Source of the DNA: Diploscapter coronatus
Lineage: Eukaryota > Nematoda > Chromadorea > Rhabditida > Rhabditidae
Direction: 5' to 3'
DNA: 64,000 bases
Assembly (NCBI GenBank): GCA_964036155.1
Contig: OZ038422.1
Location: 29,101,201-29,165,200 of the forward strand
The notes beneath the pieces are model-generated. The model did not search any database, was not told where the DNA came from, and saw nothing but the letters and a program-made list of their open reading frames with translations. Every line of letters starts with the position of its first letter. Positions within the stretch are counted from its first letter, which is position 1. Position numbers and translations under genes: made by a program. Below, in pieces: positions 13,901 through 24,414 of this stretch.

Positions 13901-16900
13901 GCTCGGCCTTTAGAAAAAGCTGTCCAACGGCTCAAAATTGCAACTGCCAATTTGCAAAAGAATAGGGAAGTAAAGAAATTTAGAAAATTTTATGAAAAAT
14001 GAGAGGGAAAAGATACAGAAAAATGAAATAGTACTGGACAATGAGAGATAAAAAAAGATATGAAACTAAAGGAAATAGTATGAAACAACGATAAAACTGA
14101 TCAAAAAATATGGGAGACTATCAAAGGATAATTGAATTTTTGATGAGAGAACAGAAAAAATAAATAGGCTTCAAAATGTTTGATCATTGAAAGATCCAGA
14201 ATTATACTAGTTATACCAGAACAACGATTTCTTTTCTAAATTCTAACAAGCTCATTTTTAATTTCTCTCATTTTACTTTTGCGCATATCAAAATGTTAAA
14301 CCTTTTCAAATTTCTCGAACTTCCTGTAACCTATCCAAAACCTTTTCGCTGTATCTAGCTTAGGTAATGCACAGATTTAATGCTAATTATTATGGAAGGA
14401 TGGGAAATATATAAATGGGAAAGGAAGAGGATGAATCCCTAATCAGAGGTAGCTCTGGCTCTTCGCTCAGGTAAACAACCCCATCTGCTTCACGCAGTCA
14501 TGGGGGACGATTTTAGTCATAACATACAAATCCCCCGAATATTCTAGCATTTCGCACATAAAATAGAAGGCGGGGCGTGAAAATTCGAAAAAAAACGATA
14601 TTTTTGAAAATTTAGAAAAAAAAATGCAATTTTTGCAGAGAAAATCGATATTTTAAACTTAAAAAAACCTAATTGCCTTCGAACTAAGAATACTAATGAA
14701 GTTAGGAGGAACAAAAATGAGTCGGTCTTAAAATTGCAGGAAAAAATGAACAAACTCTCCAGGGACAAAACATAGTCGTAAATTCCAAAGGTTTTTTACG
14801 AGTTAATGGAACCAAAATATCGGTAGTACTCACTTTTCCATTTAAAAGTAGAAATTTATGAGTCGGGTTGGATGTTTTGAACTTTGAAGCTCGGAGAGAT
14901 CTTTAACCTCTGGTAAAAGAATGACTTACAGAAACTATGGACGCTGAAGAGTTTGTAATGTTTTGCAAATTCCTGGGATATTCAGGCTAAAGAAAATATA
15001 TCCAAGGCTTATCAAAGATATTGGAGATGGGAAATGAATATGTCTGGCGGTTTTCAGGTTCTATGCTTTATCATGCGACTAGAGAACGAGGGAATTAGGG
15101 AAAAGAGATATGACTAAATGTTAATCGCGAGCCAAAGGCTTATGCTGGTAGCCAGTACATTTACGGCTTTAGAAGAATAAGCTGGAATTATTGTGGGATT
15201 TTTGGAGAGTCTAGAGAAAATAAGAAATAGTTTGGAAAAAGATACAGAAATGTGAAAAATAGTATGGAAAATAGGGAGGAAAAGAAAAAGGGAACGATAT
15301 TGCTTTCTCTCACCACCCATCTGGCACGTTCTTTATATGGAAGGGAATGCTCTGTCTGACTGTCTGGTGCTCTCTTTGAATTTAATGCTATTTCTCGATC
15401 TCTGCTTCTTTTCCCCTGCTAATTGAACTCTTCCGTCGATGCTTCGGGGTCAATTCTCTGGTCATTTTCTCATACCAATGAAAAGATATGTCTAGGGTTG
15501 ATTAGAAATGGGCTTCTGGCAAAATTGGTATCTATGAAAATGCGCATAACTTGAGAATAGATTAGTTAAATTAGGATGATTTTGGTACCGAAATGATCAG
15601 CAGAAAAAGCTGAGCATTTTGATACCGAATTTGACTAGAAACGGAAAATTTAGTATTAAAATAATCAGCAAAAATGGCGAATATCATTGTATCAAAGCTT
15701 CCCCTTTTAGAATAGATTTGTCAAAAATTTCTCCGGATTAAAAATTGAAAGCTTTGGAAGAAAAAATAGTTCAAACTCCAGAATTTGAGCTGAATTCAAA
15801 AGCAAAATGGAACACTTTCCGGCCGACAATTAGGCTCTGAGAAGAGGGTTGAAATTGAATGAATTCATCCCCAAAAGGCTCCAAGAAGCTTAATCGAAGG
15901 GGAAATAGTGAAGACTTTTAAGAGGGGAAAAAGAAGTGAGACAGTGTGGGAAATTAAGAGAAAACGATGGAGAAAAGAAGAAATAGTACGACTTTCAAAA
16001 GAAAGAAAGAAGCAGAATACCCAGTGAAATTAGAATGCATTCTAAAGGATTTGAAATACGCAAATCTCGAGGATTTTAAGATAAGAGCTAATCTCGTATG
16101 GTGGATTTTCGGTATTGGGTTACAGGTCAAGGAAGAGTGATTGCCTAATAGTGAGTGGGGAGAAGGTCTAGGGTGAGGACTTATAAACACGGAAAAATCC
16201 TTAAATTTATTTTTCACTTTTGACATTCTACGGTTTTAATCAGATTTTCTCCATCTAGAAAAAAATCGATCTTTTATGAAACTTAAAGCGAAAATTGAAA
16301 GGAATCTTAAAATTCCAGGATTTCTAATATTCGAATTTCCAGGAAATCCACTCGATAGCCGACGACTTGGCCGTCCGTCTGGGACAACTCGGGGATGGCT
16401 GGTTGGAGAGTTCTGACGTCTCCCCGAAGTACTTCGAGTTCACGCCCATCGAAATGCACGCCCTCACCCAGAGGCTCAAATTGCCTGGACCGACCTGTCC
16501 AGGTAAATTTTAGTTTAATTTTTCAAGAAGAAAACGTCTTGAAAGTATTAGATATTTTGAGGGTAAATTTAAATGATATTTACAACAACAAAAAACGATT
16601 TTTGAAAAGCTGAGAAGAGGTATGCTTCAAAGAAGTAGAAAATTTTATCTGATTTTCTTTCTCCAAACTAGACAGAAATCATCTTGGTGGCTATATGAAA
16701 CGAATAGTTTTGCTAGTTTTCAGATCAAAAAATGATCGCCGACATCGGGAACGCGGTGAGCTTTCTGAGTCGGGTGAAGGCTCTGAAAGTTCGTGGACAG
16801 AAAGGCTACGTCGGCACGTCGAACATCGTCTGGAATTCGGTAGAATATTCCATTGCCCTCTGCAAGAACCTCATGGCGCTTTGGGTTAGTCCAGAAATAT

Positions 16901-19100
16901 TTTCGATTTTTAGCTATATTTCAAAAATTTATACATTTCTCGAACTAATTTGGATAACTAATCTACTTCCACTAGTAGTTGAGATATATTTAGCCGTAAA
17001 AGTTTCAAATAGGTTTCAAAAATTCCTTTTATTACATGAGATTTTCAAAATTTCAATTGGGTTTTTCCATTTATCATATTTTTATAAATTAAAAAGTGCC
17101 AGAATGTACATTCTTCTTCTTTCAGTTGGCCGACACTGACGTTTGCCGCTTAGAGGGTCTGGACAAAATCAAAGGCACCATACGACGGCTTGTCGTTCAC
17201 TACTCCATGAGACGGTTCAAGGTAATTCGATGTTTATTTGGGCAAATAAGGATAATTATCTCCATTTGAGGATCTCCTAATGCCTGAAGACAATTGCATT
17301 CCAATCACCCAGATGGAGAAATGGCCTCTGATCGAAAAAATCGACTGCAGTTTCAACCGAATCGAGGAGATCGATGAAAGTGTGGTGGGATTTTCTTTTT
17401 AATCTTTAAAATGTTCAAAATATTATATATATCTATATAATTAGCCAGCAACCGTCAGAATTTTTTCTCGAGTATTTCATATGTAGAAATGTTTAAACAG
17501 ATTTTTGTAGTTTGGTGTACTTAATCCTCAATGCAGCAGTGAAGAAAGTATAAAATGGGCTTTGTCGTTTTTCTGAAACTTATTGAAAAATCAACAATTC
17601 GAACCGAAAATTTTCAAATGTCTATCGAAATGGGAAAGTTGGAATTTTATTGTTTATCTTCGACACTGTAATAACTAAACCAGACATCAATCAGTATTTT
17701 TATTGATTCTTTGAAACTTATTTGAAACACGATTCCCTAAAGTATTAAAGAGTTAGCAAAACTTTTCGGATATTATTTTATGATTTTTTGAAACACCTAA
17801 TATTGATTTTACAGCATGTGCTCGCCAAAGCGCAGTACCTGAATTTGAGCCATAATTCGATAACCGAAATCGGCCCGAACCTGCAGCATCTTTCCGGCTT
17901 GGTGGAACTCGACCTTTCGGCAAACTGTATCACCGAGTTGAAGAGGTAGGAATTTCTTTCATTTTCTGAAAAAAACGTTTATTTTCAGCTGGAACGAAAA
18001 GCTCGGCAATCTGAAAAAGCTGACGCTCGCCGAAAACTCGATTCGAGATTTATCAGGTTTTTTATTTCTAATTTTTTTTTGAAACAAACAAATTCAGGTC
18101 TCTCCAAATTGTATTCCTTGGAATATTTGGATGTTAGAGGGAATGACATTGAGGAAATCGAGTCAATTGTCCCGATTGGGAGATTGCCTTGCTTGGAGAC
18201 ACTACTTTTAAGGTAAAGAGAAAAATTTCCTTGAAAAAAATAAAATAAGAGAATTTGAATAAAAAAGCTAGAAATAATTTTCAAGAATTAGAAAAAAAAT
18301 CGATAAAATTCCAAATTTTCAGAGATAACCCCGTAAGGAAGGTACTGGATTACAGGACCCGAGTGCTAGAATCATTCAAGGAGCGGTGTGGAGAGGTAGA
18401 AATTTGTAACTTTCAGATGTTCTTTTTATGATACCCACATGATGTCTATAAATTGCATACTGAAAATGTTGTTCGTTTTTATGAAATTGCTAGAAACCTG
18501 CATCGATAAATTTTTTATCGAAAATCGTCCTAAATTTCTTGGATCTTCATTTATTGAAGCTTGAAAATTTCTAAAGTATTTAAGACTTACAAGGTATTCT
18601 CAAATTTTATAGGAAAGCTCGTCAAAAATCAATGGACTCCAGAATCCATATTTTAGTCTTCGAAAGTTTAAAACTTACAAAAATATTTTCAGGTGAAATT
18701 GGATAGTAAAAAAGCGGACGGCAAAGAGTTGGACACGATCAACGTTCGACTGGCTTTAAGACGGGCGAAAGAAGAAAAGGAGGCCAGAGAGTTGAGGAAG
18801 AAGCAGAAAATACAAGAGAAAATCAAGTGGGTCTTATATTTTAAATGAAAATAGAAGATCAGGCCGTTTATTTCTCTTCGAATAAATTATTTTGAATCTG
18901 AAATTCAAAAAAATAAATCTCTATTTTGATCGTTTCTTTTTGAACTTTTGGAAATTTTTGAAACTGAGTATCTCAACGAAACTTGTTTGATTCACACGAG
19001 TTTCAGCTATCTTTCTGGAGACGACAATTTGGGTTCCGGGAAATCGCGATCGAATTCGAATTCGACTACCAGCGAACCGACCACAACCCAAAGCAATTGA
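1941..19100 (+). CDS. nischarin homologue (PX domain plus leucine-rich repeats)
   Basis: Fourteen exons, total divisible by three, 495 residues: 1941-2039, 2404-2484, 2607-2666, 2981-3124, 16343-16502, 16724-16884, 17126-17221, 17313-17384, 17815-17945, 17989-18056, 18098-18212, 18323-18395, 18693-18826, 19007-19100. The N-terminal PX domain has ERRYRDFDNL and FLPPKKRIG, the phosphoinositide-binding landmarks. The middle has GTSNI and leucine-rich repeats with LNLSHNSI, LDLSANCI, LTLAENSI and LDVRGN. After them come LPCLETLLL, an N-P-V motif, DYRTRVLESF and KELDT, the same order as in vertebrate nischarin. The C-terminus is a basic coiled-coil-like stretch and a Ser/Thr tail, far shorter than the 1504-residue human protein. 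Family knowledge: an endosomal, integrin- and PAK-associated adaptor. The fourth intron (3125-16342) contains TMEM121 on the other strand. The start follows a TTTCAG acceptor by 19 bases. Confidence 0.93.
3125..4397. other. first part of the 13.2-kb nischarin intron
   Basis: AT-rich and without a convincing coding exon. It precedes the stop codon of the nested minus-strand gene and would hold that gene's 3' UTR and poly(A) site. Confidence 0.6.
4398..7397 (-). CDS. TMEM121-family multi-pass membrane protein, nested in the nischarin intron
   Basis: Ten minus-strand exons in consistent phase give 441 residues: 7397-7229, 7165-7100, 6758-6600, 6344-6207, 6084-5998, 5796-5702, 5620-5399, 5153-4989, 4723-4596, 4494-4398 (TAG). 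About 130 residues of polar N-terminus precede the membrane part. Hydrophobic segments follow, including IALLLVILQFGVIDYYF, VVILALFVTVILAI, WVAWLIYSLVLVAKI, LTLSLSFVIFMFILE, LELAILVVSCVNFVMPTFAL and FLYVLLVNGPVLGLRIYLY. The order of segments, the LDLIDNIYFLDLLW stretch (compare LDLLDLLDMQ in TMEM121) and the C-terminal ELWTRLQYWR match vertebrate TMEM121/hole. The molecular function of the family is poorly known. An alternative upstream in-frame ATG at 7424-7422 would add nine residues. Expression must be independent of, or antagonistic to, the host gene. Confidence 0.88.
7398..16342. other. remainder of the nischarin intron, upstream of the nested gene
   Basis: Nearly 9 kb with no convincing coding exon on either strand. 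It holds many copies of the CTATTTCTC-type pyrimidine-rich unit and its complement (for example 11703-11850, 13261-13340, 13682-13870, 15085-15290, 15900-16010) and several TAGGTTTC/GAAACCTA words (9102, 9188, 11459, 13086). It should also contain the promoter of the TMEM121 gene; no TATA box or similar could be pinned down. Confidence 0.6.
11703..16010. repeat. cluster of dispersed pyrimidine/purine-asymmetric repeat units
   Basis: Units of roughly 35-60 bases with ACTATTTCTC, then CTGCATCTTTTC-like text, then CTCT recur in plus orientation (11703-11850, 13440-13570, 13682-13870, 15360-15440) and complemented as GAAAAGATA...GAGAAATAGT (11930-12060, 13261-13340, 13980-14170, 15085-15290, 15900-16010). 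Copies are diverged. The same family returns at 39790-39960, 42270-42470, 42800-42920, 43800-43925, 45230-45990, 55600-55790, 56190-57060 and 60820-60930. Confidence 0.55.
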
Positions 19101-20205
19101 AACTAACTTAATTATGCAATTAGCATAATTGTTTCTAGGCTTTCTCTAATTGCGCATAATTCATTGTACAATTTCCAAGATAGTTAGGCAGAAAACTACT
19201 TCCAATTAACCAATTTATCGCCTAAATATCTAATTTCGAGATAATTAGGTCGATAATTATCCTAAATTAACTTAATTGCCTGATTATCTCCAATTATCAC
19301 TTACTTACGATCTAATGTCATATGAAAATGCTCTTACTCTTATCGTGGAATCCACCCAACATATTGTGTTTATCAGTGCCAGAATATCTTATTCGTTTTT
19401 GTCGATTTTTAGAGATTTTCTACTTTGCATAATTTATTTGATTATTTATTGATTTTCGAGCGCCTTCTCCGTGACTAGGTGCTATTTTCAAATCTTGAGA
19501 ATCAGACTCTGGAAATTTGTCCCATTGCCAAATGTTAATTACGATTTTCGCAATGGAGCACATTTCATTCTGTTCAATTTTTGAGTTCTTTTAACTCCCA
19601 GATTTTCGAGATCTTCTGTCTACTCTCCATCGTCCTCGAGATGAGCCTTTCATATATGAACTCTGCGTCTACGACTCGCGAGCGCGACGCATCAAAGCTG
19701 GGGGAAATAATAGTGAGAAGAATGTAAAAAATGCTCGGGCATATTGCTAGGCTCGTGGGTATCCCTCTCTTCTTTTTCGCAAGGGTTCATCTCGGAGACA
19801 ATCGAGTACCAGTTTTCTTCACCAAGAGATTCAGATTTGTGATATTCCAAATACGGTTTTTTTGTGAACTTTACATTTTTATTAAAAATCGAATTTTTCT
19901 CAATGTGTTGTTTTCCAAGCTTGGTCTGAAGCCTAACGCACATACCTTTAGTTTTAGTGCTGCACATCGAATGGTTTGCACTTTTATTTTCGAAATTCAA
20001 CGAGATTTACGCAAAGTACGAACTAAACTCCGTAAAATTGCGAATTTCTCGATGTTTTTGCGAAATTTCATTGAGTTTTCACTTTTCCTTTTTTGCTTAT
20101 TTGGCAACACTCTGTCATCGTTGTCGGAGTCACAAATCCAAAGTCGACATTGGGTGTTAGAGTCTGCTATCGGCATTTCATTTTTGACAATATTTCCATT
20201 TTTAG
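19101..20205. other. nischarin 3' flank and unresolved 5' region of the next gene
   Basis: 19101-19330 is AT-rich with repeated TAATTA-type words and no exon. From about 19690 the sequence is mixed. A stretch ending at 20153 (ACATTGG before GTGTTAG) could be one more upstream exon of the GYF gene, because it would join in phase to the exon at 20206. No acceptor and start for it can be settled by eye. Confidence 0.4.
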
Positions 20206-22780
20206 GCCAAAATCAATCGTCCGGTTTGATTGTCCGTCTACCATTTGGTCGCAATTCGTCGTTCGGCGGCGACAGGTGTTCAAGTGAGAGAAAATTCGCA
20301 TCAAATTGGGAAAATAGATTTTTAATGAACATTGAGGAGAAAATATCAATTTTGACTTATAATTTGAGAATAGTCTGAAAGATTTTTTTTCCAGAAATGG
20401 TGCTTGCCGACGTTCTCTGGTACTACATCGGCATCGACGAACAAACCTATGGCAAGGCTAAAACAATTATTTAAAAAATCGAAAAATAAAATGCACTTCA
20501 AAATTGACGTTTTTATGCAAGAATCTAAGAAATATTCAAATTCATTTCGTTTTCTTTTAGCTGTTCGAAAGTCGACAAAAATTTTAATCTATGTTTCAAA
20601 AGTTGTATAATTCTGTAGAAAACGAAAATTCTGATAGTTTTAGTGTATTTCTCCGGTAAAACATGTAAAAAATTTTAAATTGAAAAATAAAAATTAGAAA
20701 AAAGGTTAAAATAAAAAATCACGAAAATTTTAAAATATAATAAAAATTGAGGCCCGCACACCTCGTACGAGATGCTATACTGGGCGAAGATCGGCGCGAT
20801 GCCGGACATGACGCCGCTCAAGACGACGCTCGACACACGATGGCACCTCATGCTCGAGTGGAAACGACAGTCCGGGGGAAAGGTTAGAAGTATAAAAACG
20901 ACGACAACAAAATCTGTCATCTGCTTTCGTTATCGTTATTGTTAAAAGTTAGAAAATATCCGAGCGAATAATTCGATTGACTTCGATCAAGATCTGCCAA
21001 ATACGTTTCTTGCGTGAAATCTATAGAAATCAACATCTTACCGATACTGGCAAGATTAATAGAAGTTCCAAAAGAGATAAGAGTTTTAAAATATTTTGAA
21101 ACCTCTCAAAATTCTAAAATCGAATTTTCAGTGGCCGTTCGTACTGCCGATCCGCTCGATGGCCCACCTGCAGAGGCGCGCCGCCGAGCTGAAGCGCCGA
21201 GAGGAGGTCAGGCAAAGACGCATCGAGGCTTCCCTTGCTAGGTGAGGAAAAGATAAATTCGAGGTTGAAAAATCTTGAGATTTTATTTTGGAAGAAAAAT
21301 CCTTTTAATTGAAAATGAAATTACAAAATTCTTAACCAACAGAAAAGGTAGGGTATTTTGAGAAAGGCAATTTTCGATAATTAAAAAATAATCTCAATAA
21401 TCTGAAATTCTAGAAAGAAGCGAATGGCCCAATTGGCAACCTCGTACTACCACGCGAGGAGGATGGCCGCCGGCGCCGACTACTCTCATCCTAAAGGTGG
21501 AAACGTCTTTGATAGGAAAATATCATTTCTGGGAGCAAAAGTGTTATTTTCGGGAGCAAGTTACCATTTCAGGAAAGAAAGCACATATCCCAAAATGGGC
21601 CCAACAAGTCAGAAGCACAATTGCGAAGAGGGTCCGAGGCGCGGCGCCCAAGAAGAAGTGGGACCGACTCAACAGCGGAACTGTCAGGCTCGAGGTGAGT
21701 AGAGATGGTAGGAATGGTAGCTGAGTACCATTTTTGGGAATGGCTGTACTTTTTGAAAAACGGTACCATTTGTTAAGAATATTGTATTCTTTGAAAGCCG
21801 TTTTCGATGTTTCAAGATCTCCAAAACAAAACTATCTTTAGAAATTCTATTCTTTTCAAGTTTTATTAATGCTATTTTCAAAGAAATTCAGCAAAATATT
21901 CCAGTTGCAAGATCACGTCGTCGTTCCGGCCTCGTGCAACGGCGTCAGCAATAACAACAACAACGTGATTGTTGTCGATAGCAAAGACAACGACTACGAC
22001 AACACGTCGGCGCTGTTCGCCAAGTTGATGATCAATGAGAAGGTAAGAAATTGAACATTTATCTAACCTAAATTTTCCTGAGAGGACGTACATTGTTCAA
22101 CAAAAGTTTTTTTAAACAACCCCACGGATTCACTTTCCTGGATTCTCAAAATTCTATTTCCATCTTATTCAAATATAACCTAGAAAGTAAAAAAATGAAG
22201 TCCGACTTAAAAATACTTCAAATATATATGTGTGGGCCATTAAATTTAAACAAGGAGTTGAATTCACTGCAAAATACAAAAGATTGAAGTCATGAACGAT
22301 TTTTTCGCGAAACCTTATGAAAGCAGCTTTTGCTTTAGATTTTACTATAATTTTAAATCCTGAAAATCGATCTTCTTTCAGAGGTCAGAGGAAGAGGACT
22401 GGGAAGTGGAGCTGGCGGAAAAGACGAGGAAAATCGAGGAGAGAAAAGAGAAGACAAAGAATAAGGAGAAAGAGGAATGGAAGGAAGGTGAATGGACCGA
22501 GGACGAGTTCGGAATCCGAAGGAGGAAGATCGTCAAACAGGACGCCGATAACGACACCTTTGCTCTCCAGGTTAGATTAAAATTTAAAAAATATATACCA
22601 GGCGCTTTTGAATACAGTATGCGTCAAAATAAAGGAAACCGTCTTCATGACAATATACCAACAATTTTTCTAGCTCTATTCTTCATCGTATAAGCGGAGA
22701 TATTTCAGATGACCAGACGCCAGGCGAGTCGCATCCTTTCGCAATTGCTCAACCAGCTTATAATTGTCACTGATAAATAA
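20206..22780 (+). CDS. protein with a degenerate GYF domain and a charged coiled-coil C-terminus
   Basis: Exons: 20206-20283 (probable), 20395-20451, 20752-20882, 21132-21241, 21414-21496, 21573-21694, 21905-22042, 22382-22570, 22709-22780 (TAA). From the ATG at 20397 the protein is 299 residues; the exon at 20206 joins in phase and would add at least 26 more. Joined exons read LWYYIGIDEQTYGPH, then M-x2-W-x3-G, which follows the GYF signature W-x-Y...GPF-x4-M-x2-W-x3-GYF, but F is replaced by H and YF by AM. Later parts are rich in Arg/Lys (HLQRRAAELKRREE), Asn/Asp and a Glu/Lys helix (residues about 210-270). Family knowledge: GYF domains bind proline-rich peptides; these substitutions make ordinary binding doubtful. 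The intron 20452-20751 must be GC-AG. The poly(A) word AATAAA overlaps the stop codon. Confidence 0.68.
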
Positions 22781-22781
22781 A
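22776..22781 (+). promoter_or_regulatory. poly(A) signal AATAAA overlapping the stop codon
   Basis: The TAA stop at 22778-22780 is part of AATAAA. If used, the 3' UTR would be only some 15-20 bases long. Other signals downstream cannot be excluded. Confidence 0.4.
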
Positions 22782-23702
22782 ATACTGTAGTTCGAGATTA
22801 CGGTAACTTTGGAAATGGAGAATTGGGGATAGGATGCAAATTCTGAAAGTGGCTAGAAATGTGCTCTATTGATAATTGTTAATTTTCTCAATTTTTTTCA
22901 ATGAGGCACACTTTCTAAAAATTTATCAAGTTTGCGCTCTAAAACTGAAAATCCATTCTCTTTGAAAAGCTTTATCCATTTCAAGTTACTCTCGATTCCA
23001 TGATTAGTTGACTCGTTTTACTCGATTGCATTGGTTGGTTTTTTTTTCTTTTTAATAAAAAATGACGCAAATTTTGTGCATTCAAATTTTTAACGCGCAA
23101 AATTTGCGTCAATGATAAACAATTTGGCATATTTTTCATTCTTCAAGCCAACTTGTGTAAAAATTATTTTTTTTCGTTGATAATGAGCAACATTGTTTTT
23201 TTTTTTTATTTTTTCTCCCTTCATAATCAATTATCAATATTTATTTCGGGTATTTTTTCAAAATTTATTTAAAAAGGGTCGATTTTCAAATTAAATATGC
23301 TCTATTTAGCAAACCCTGCATTTTTTGAATCGCCAAAGATTCTAGTTACTTTCAGTGAAATGTAAATGTTACTTTTTCCTCTTTCAGAATTTTCGAATTA
23401 TTTTTGCTTTGAATATTTTCCATTGAAAATTAAGCTGCTTTTGAAGGCTGTTTTTCGATTTGTTTTCTTTCATTCAATTTCATTTTACATTTACAAAAAA
23501 TCGAGTCTGACTCAGGAAAATAAAATACGGTGTTCATTTTTATGGAAGATTGAATGTCCATGGGGTTCTAGAACTTAAATATCTTGATCCTTCACGATTT
23601 TTATTTCGAAAAAAAATTTCAAAATTCCGATCTCGATAACTTTTCGCTCGACGATCTTATGGCAACTGATTGTAAGTCGATAGCGAAGATTTTTCAATTC
23701 AA
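22781..23702. other. intergenic, AT-rich, no gene seen
   Basis: No exon with sensible splice sites on either strand. Contains T-runs near 23040 and 23196, and many GAAAATT-type words. It ends where the left arm of the inverted duplication begins. Confidence 0.5.
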
Positions 23703-24083
23703 GCTAAGTTAAAATTCGATATTTTCCGAGCTTCAGACGGTCCTGATTTTAATATTTATTAAAACTTCTTACTCTCTCATCCTCCTGAGCATGTTACATT
23801 CGAATGCGAGATGACATTCGAAATTCAACAAATTGTTGTCCAATCAATTAAAATCTCTTCATTTGTTTATTTTTAACTTCTAATCATTTGTCGAAATTAT
23901 TAATTTTGTGATAAGATTTTTCTCGCAAAATATTCAGCATCACTATTCCCTTATCAATTCTCATTCAAGGTAAAAGCTTGCTTTCTTGCTCCTAACGATT
24001 ATTGATTTTATTATTTATTTGCGCATGAGTGCAGTATTTATTTCCTAAATCGGTACAAATTTTTAATTAAAAAAATTAAAGAA
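23703..24083 (+). repeat. left arm of a long-range inverted repeat (upstream-sequence duplication)
   Basis: Read on the minus strand, this stretch matches 33211-33600 on the plus strand almost along its whole length, at roughly 80 percent identity with small indels. Shared words include GATTTAGGAAATAAAT, AATCAATAAT, TAGGAGCAAGAA, GGAATAGTGATG or its near match, ACATGCTCAGG, AGTAAGAAGTTTT and TTTAATAAATATTAAAA. At 24083 the similarity stops with TTAAAGAA, the point just upstream of the Hsp70 ATG in the other copy. The F-box/Kelch gene starts about 330 bp downstream. Confidence 0.85.
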
Positions 24084-24414
24084 CTAGAACTTCCTCGCTC
24101 GCTCGTCGTTCTAGTGACAGCCTTCGACTGGCCGTTAGAAATTCAATTACCTCTACTAACATTTTAACTTGAAATTTTTGTATTATTTGTATTTTTCTTT
24201 TTATTAATAAAAGGTTTATTTAGGATTCTTGAATGATAAACCATGTTTAGGAATCGATTTTTAGTTTGATGAAAATTGCGAAGCATCGATTTAGTGGTTT
24301 CATTCCCCTTTATTGAGTGTTCAATTTCAAACTCATTGCAGACTTTCTCATTCAATCAATACTATTTCCATTTCAAAATAATATTATTGTGATTGTTTAG
24401 GTCTCTTAACAAAG

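Noticed and set aside
13682..14002. 106-codon frame rich in Phe, Leu and Ser
   Set aside because: Low-complexity translation of the pyrimidine-rich repeat. The same holds for 39664-40071 and for 45815-46108.
19731..20378. 215-codon open frame on the plus strand before the GYF gene
   Set aside because: Mostly intron-like, hydrophobic and Phe-rich text with no family resemblance. Only the part 20206-20283 behaves like an exon, and it is kept as such.
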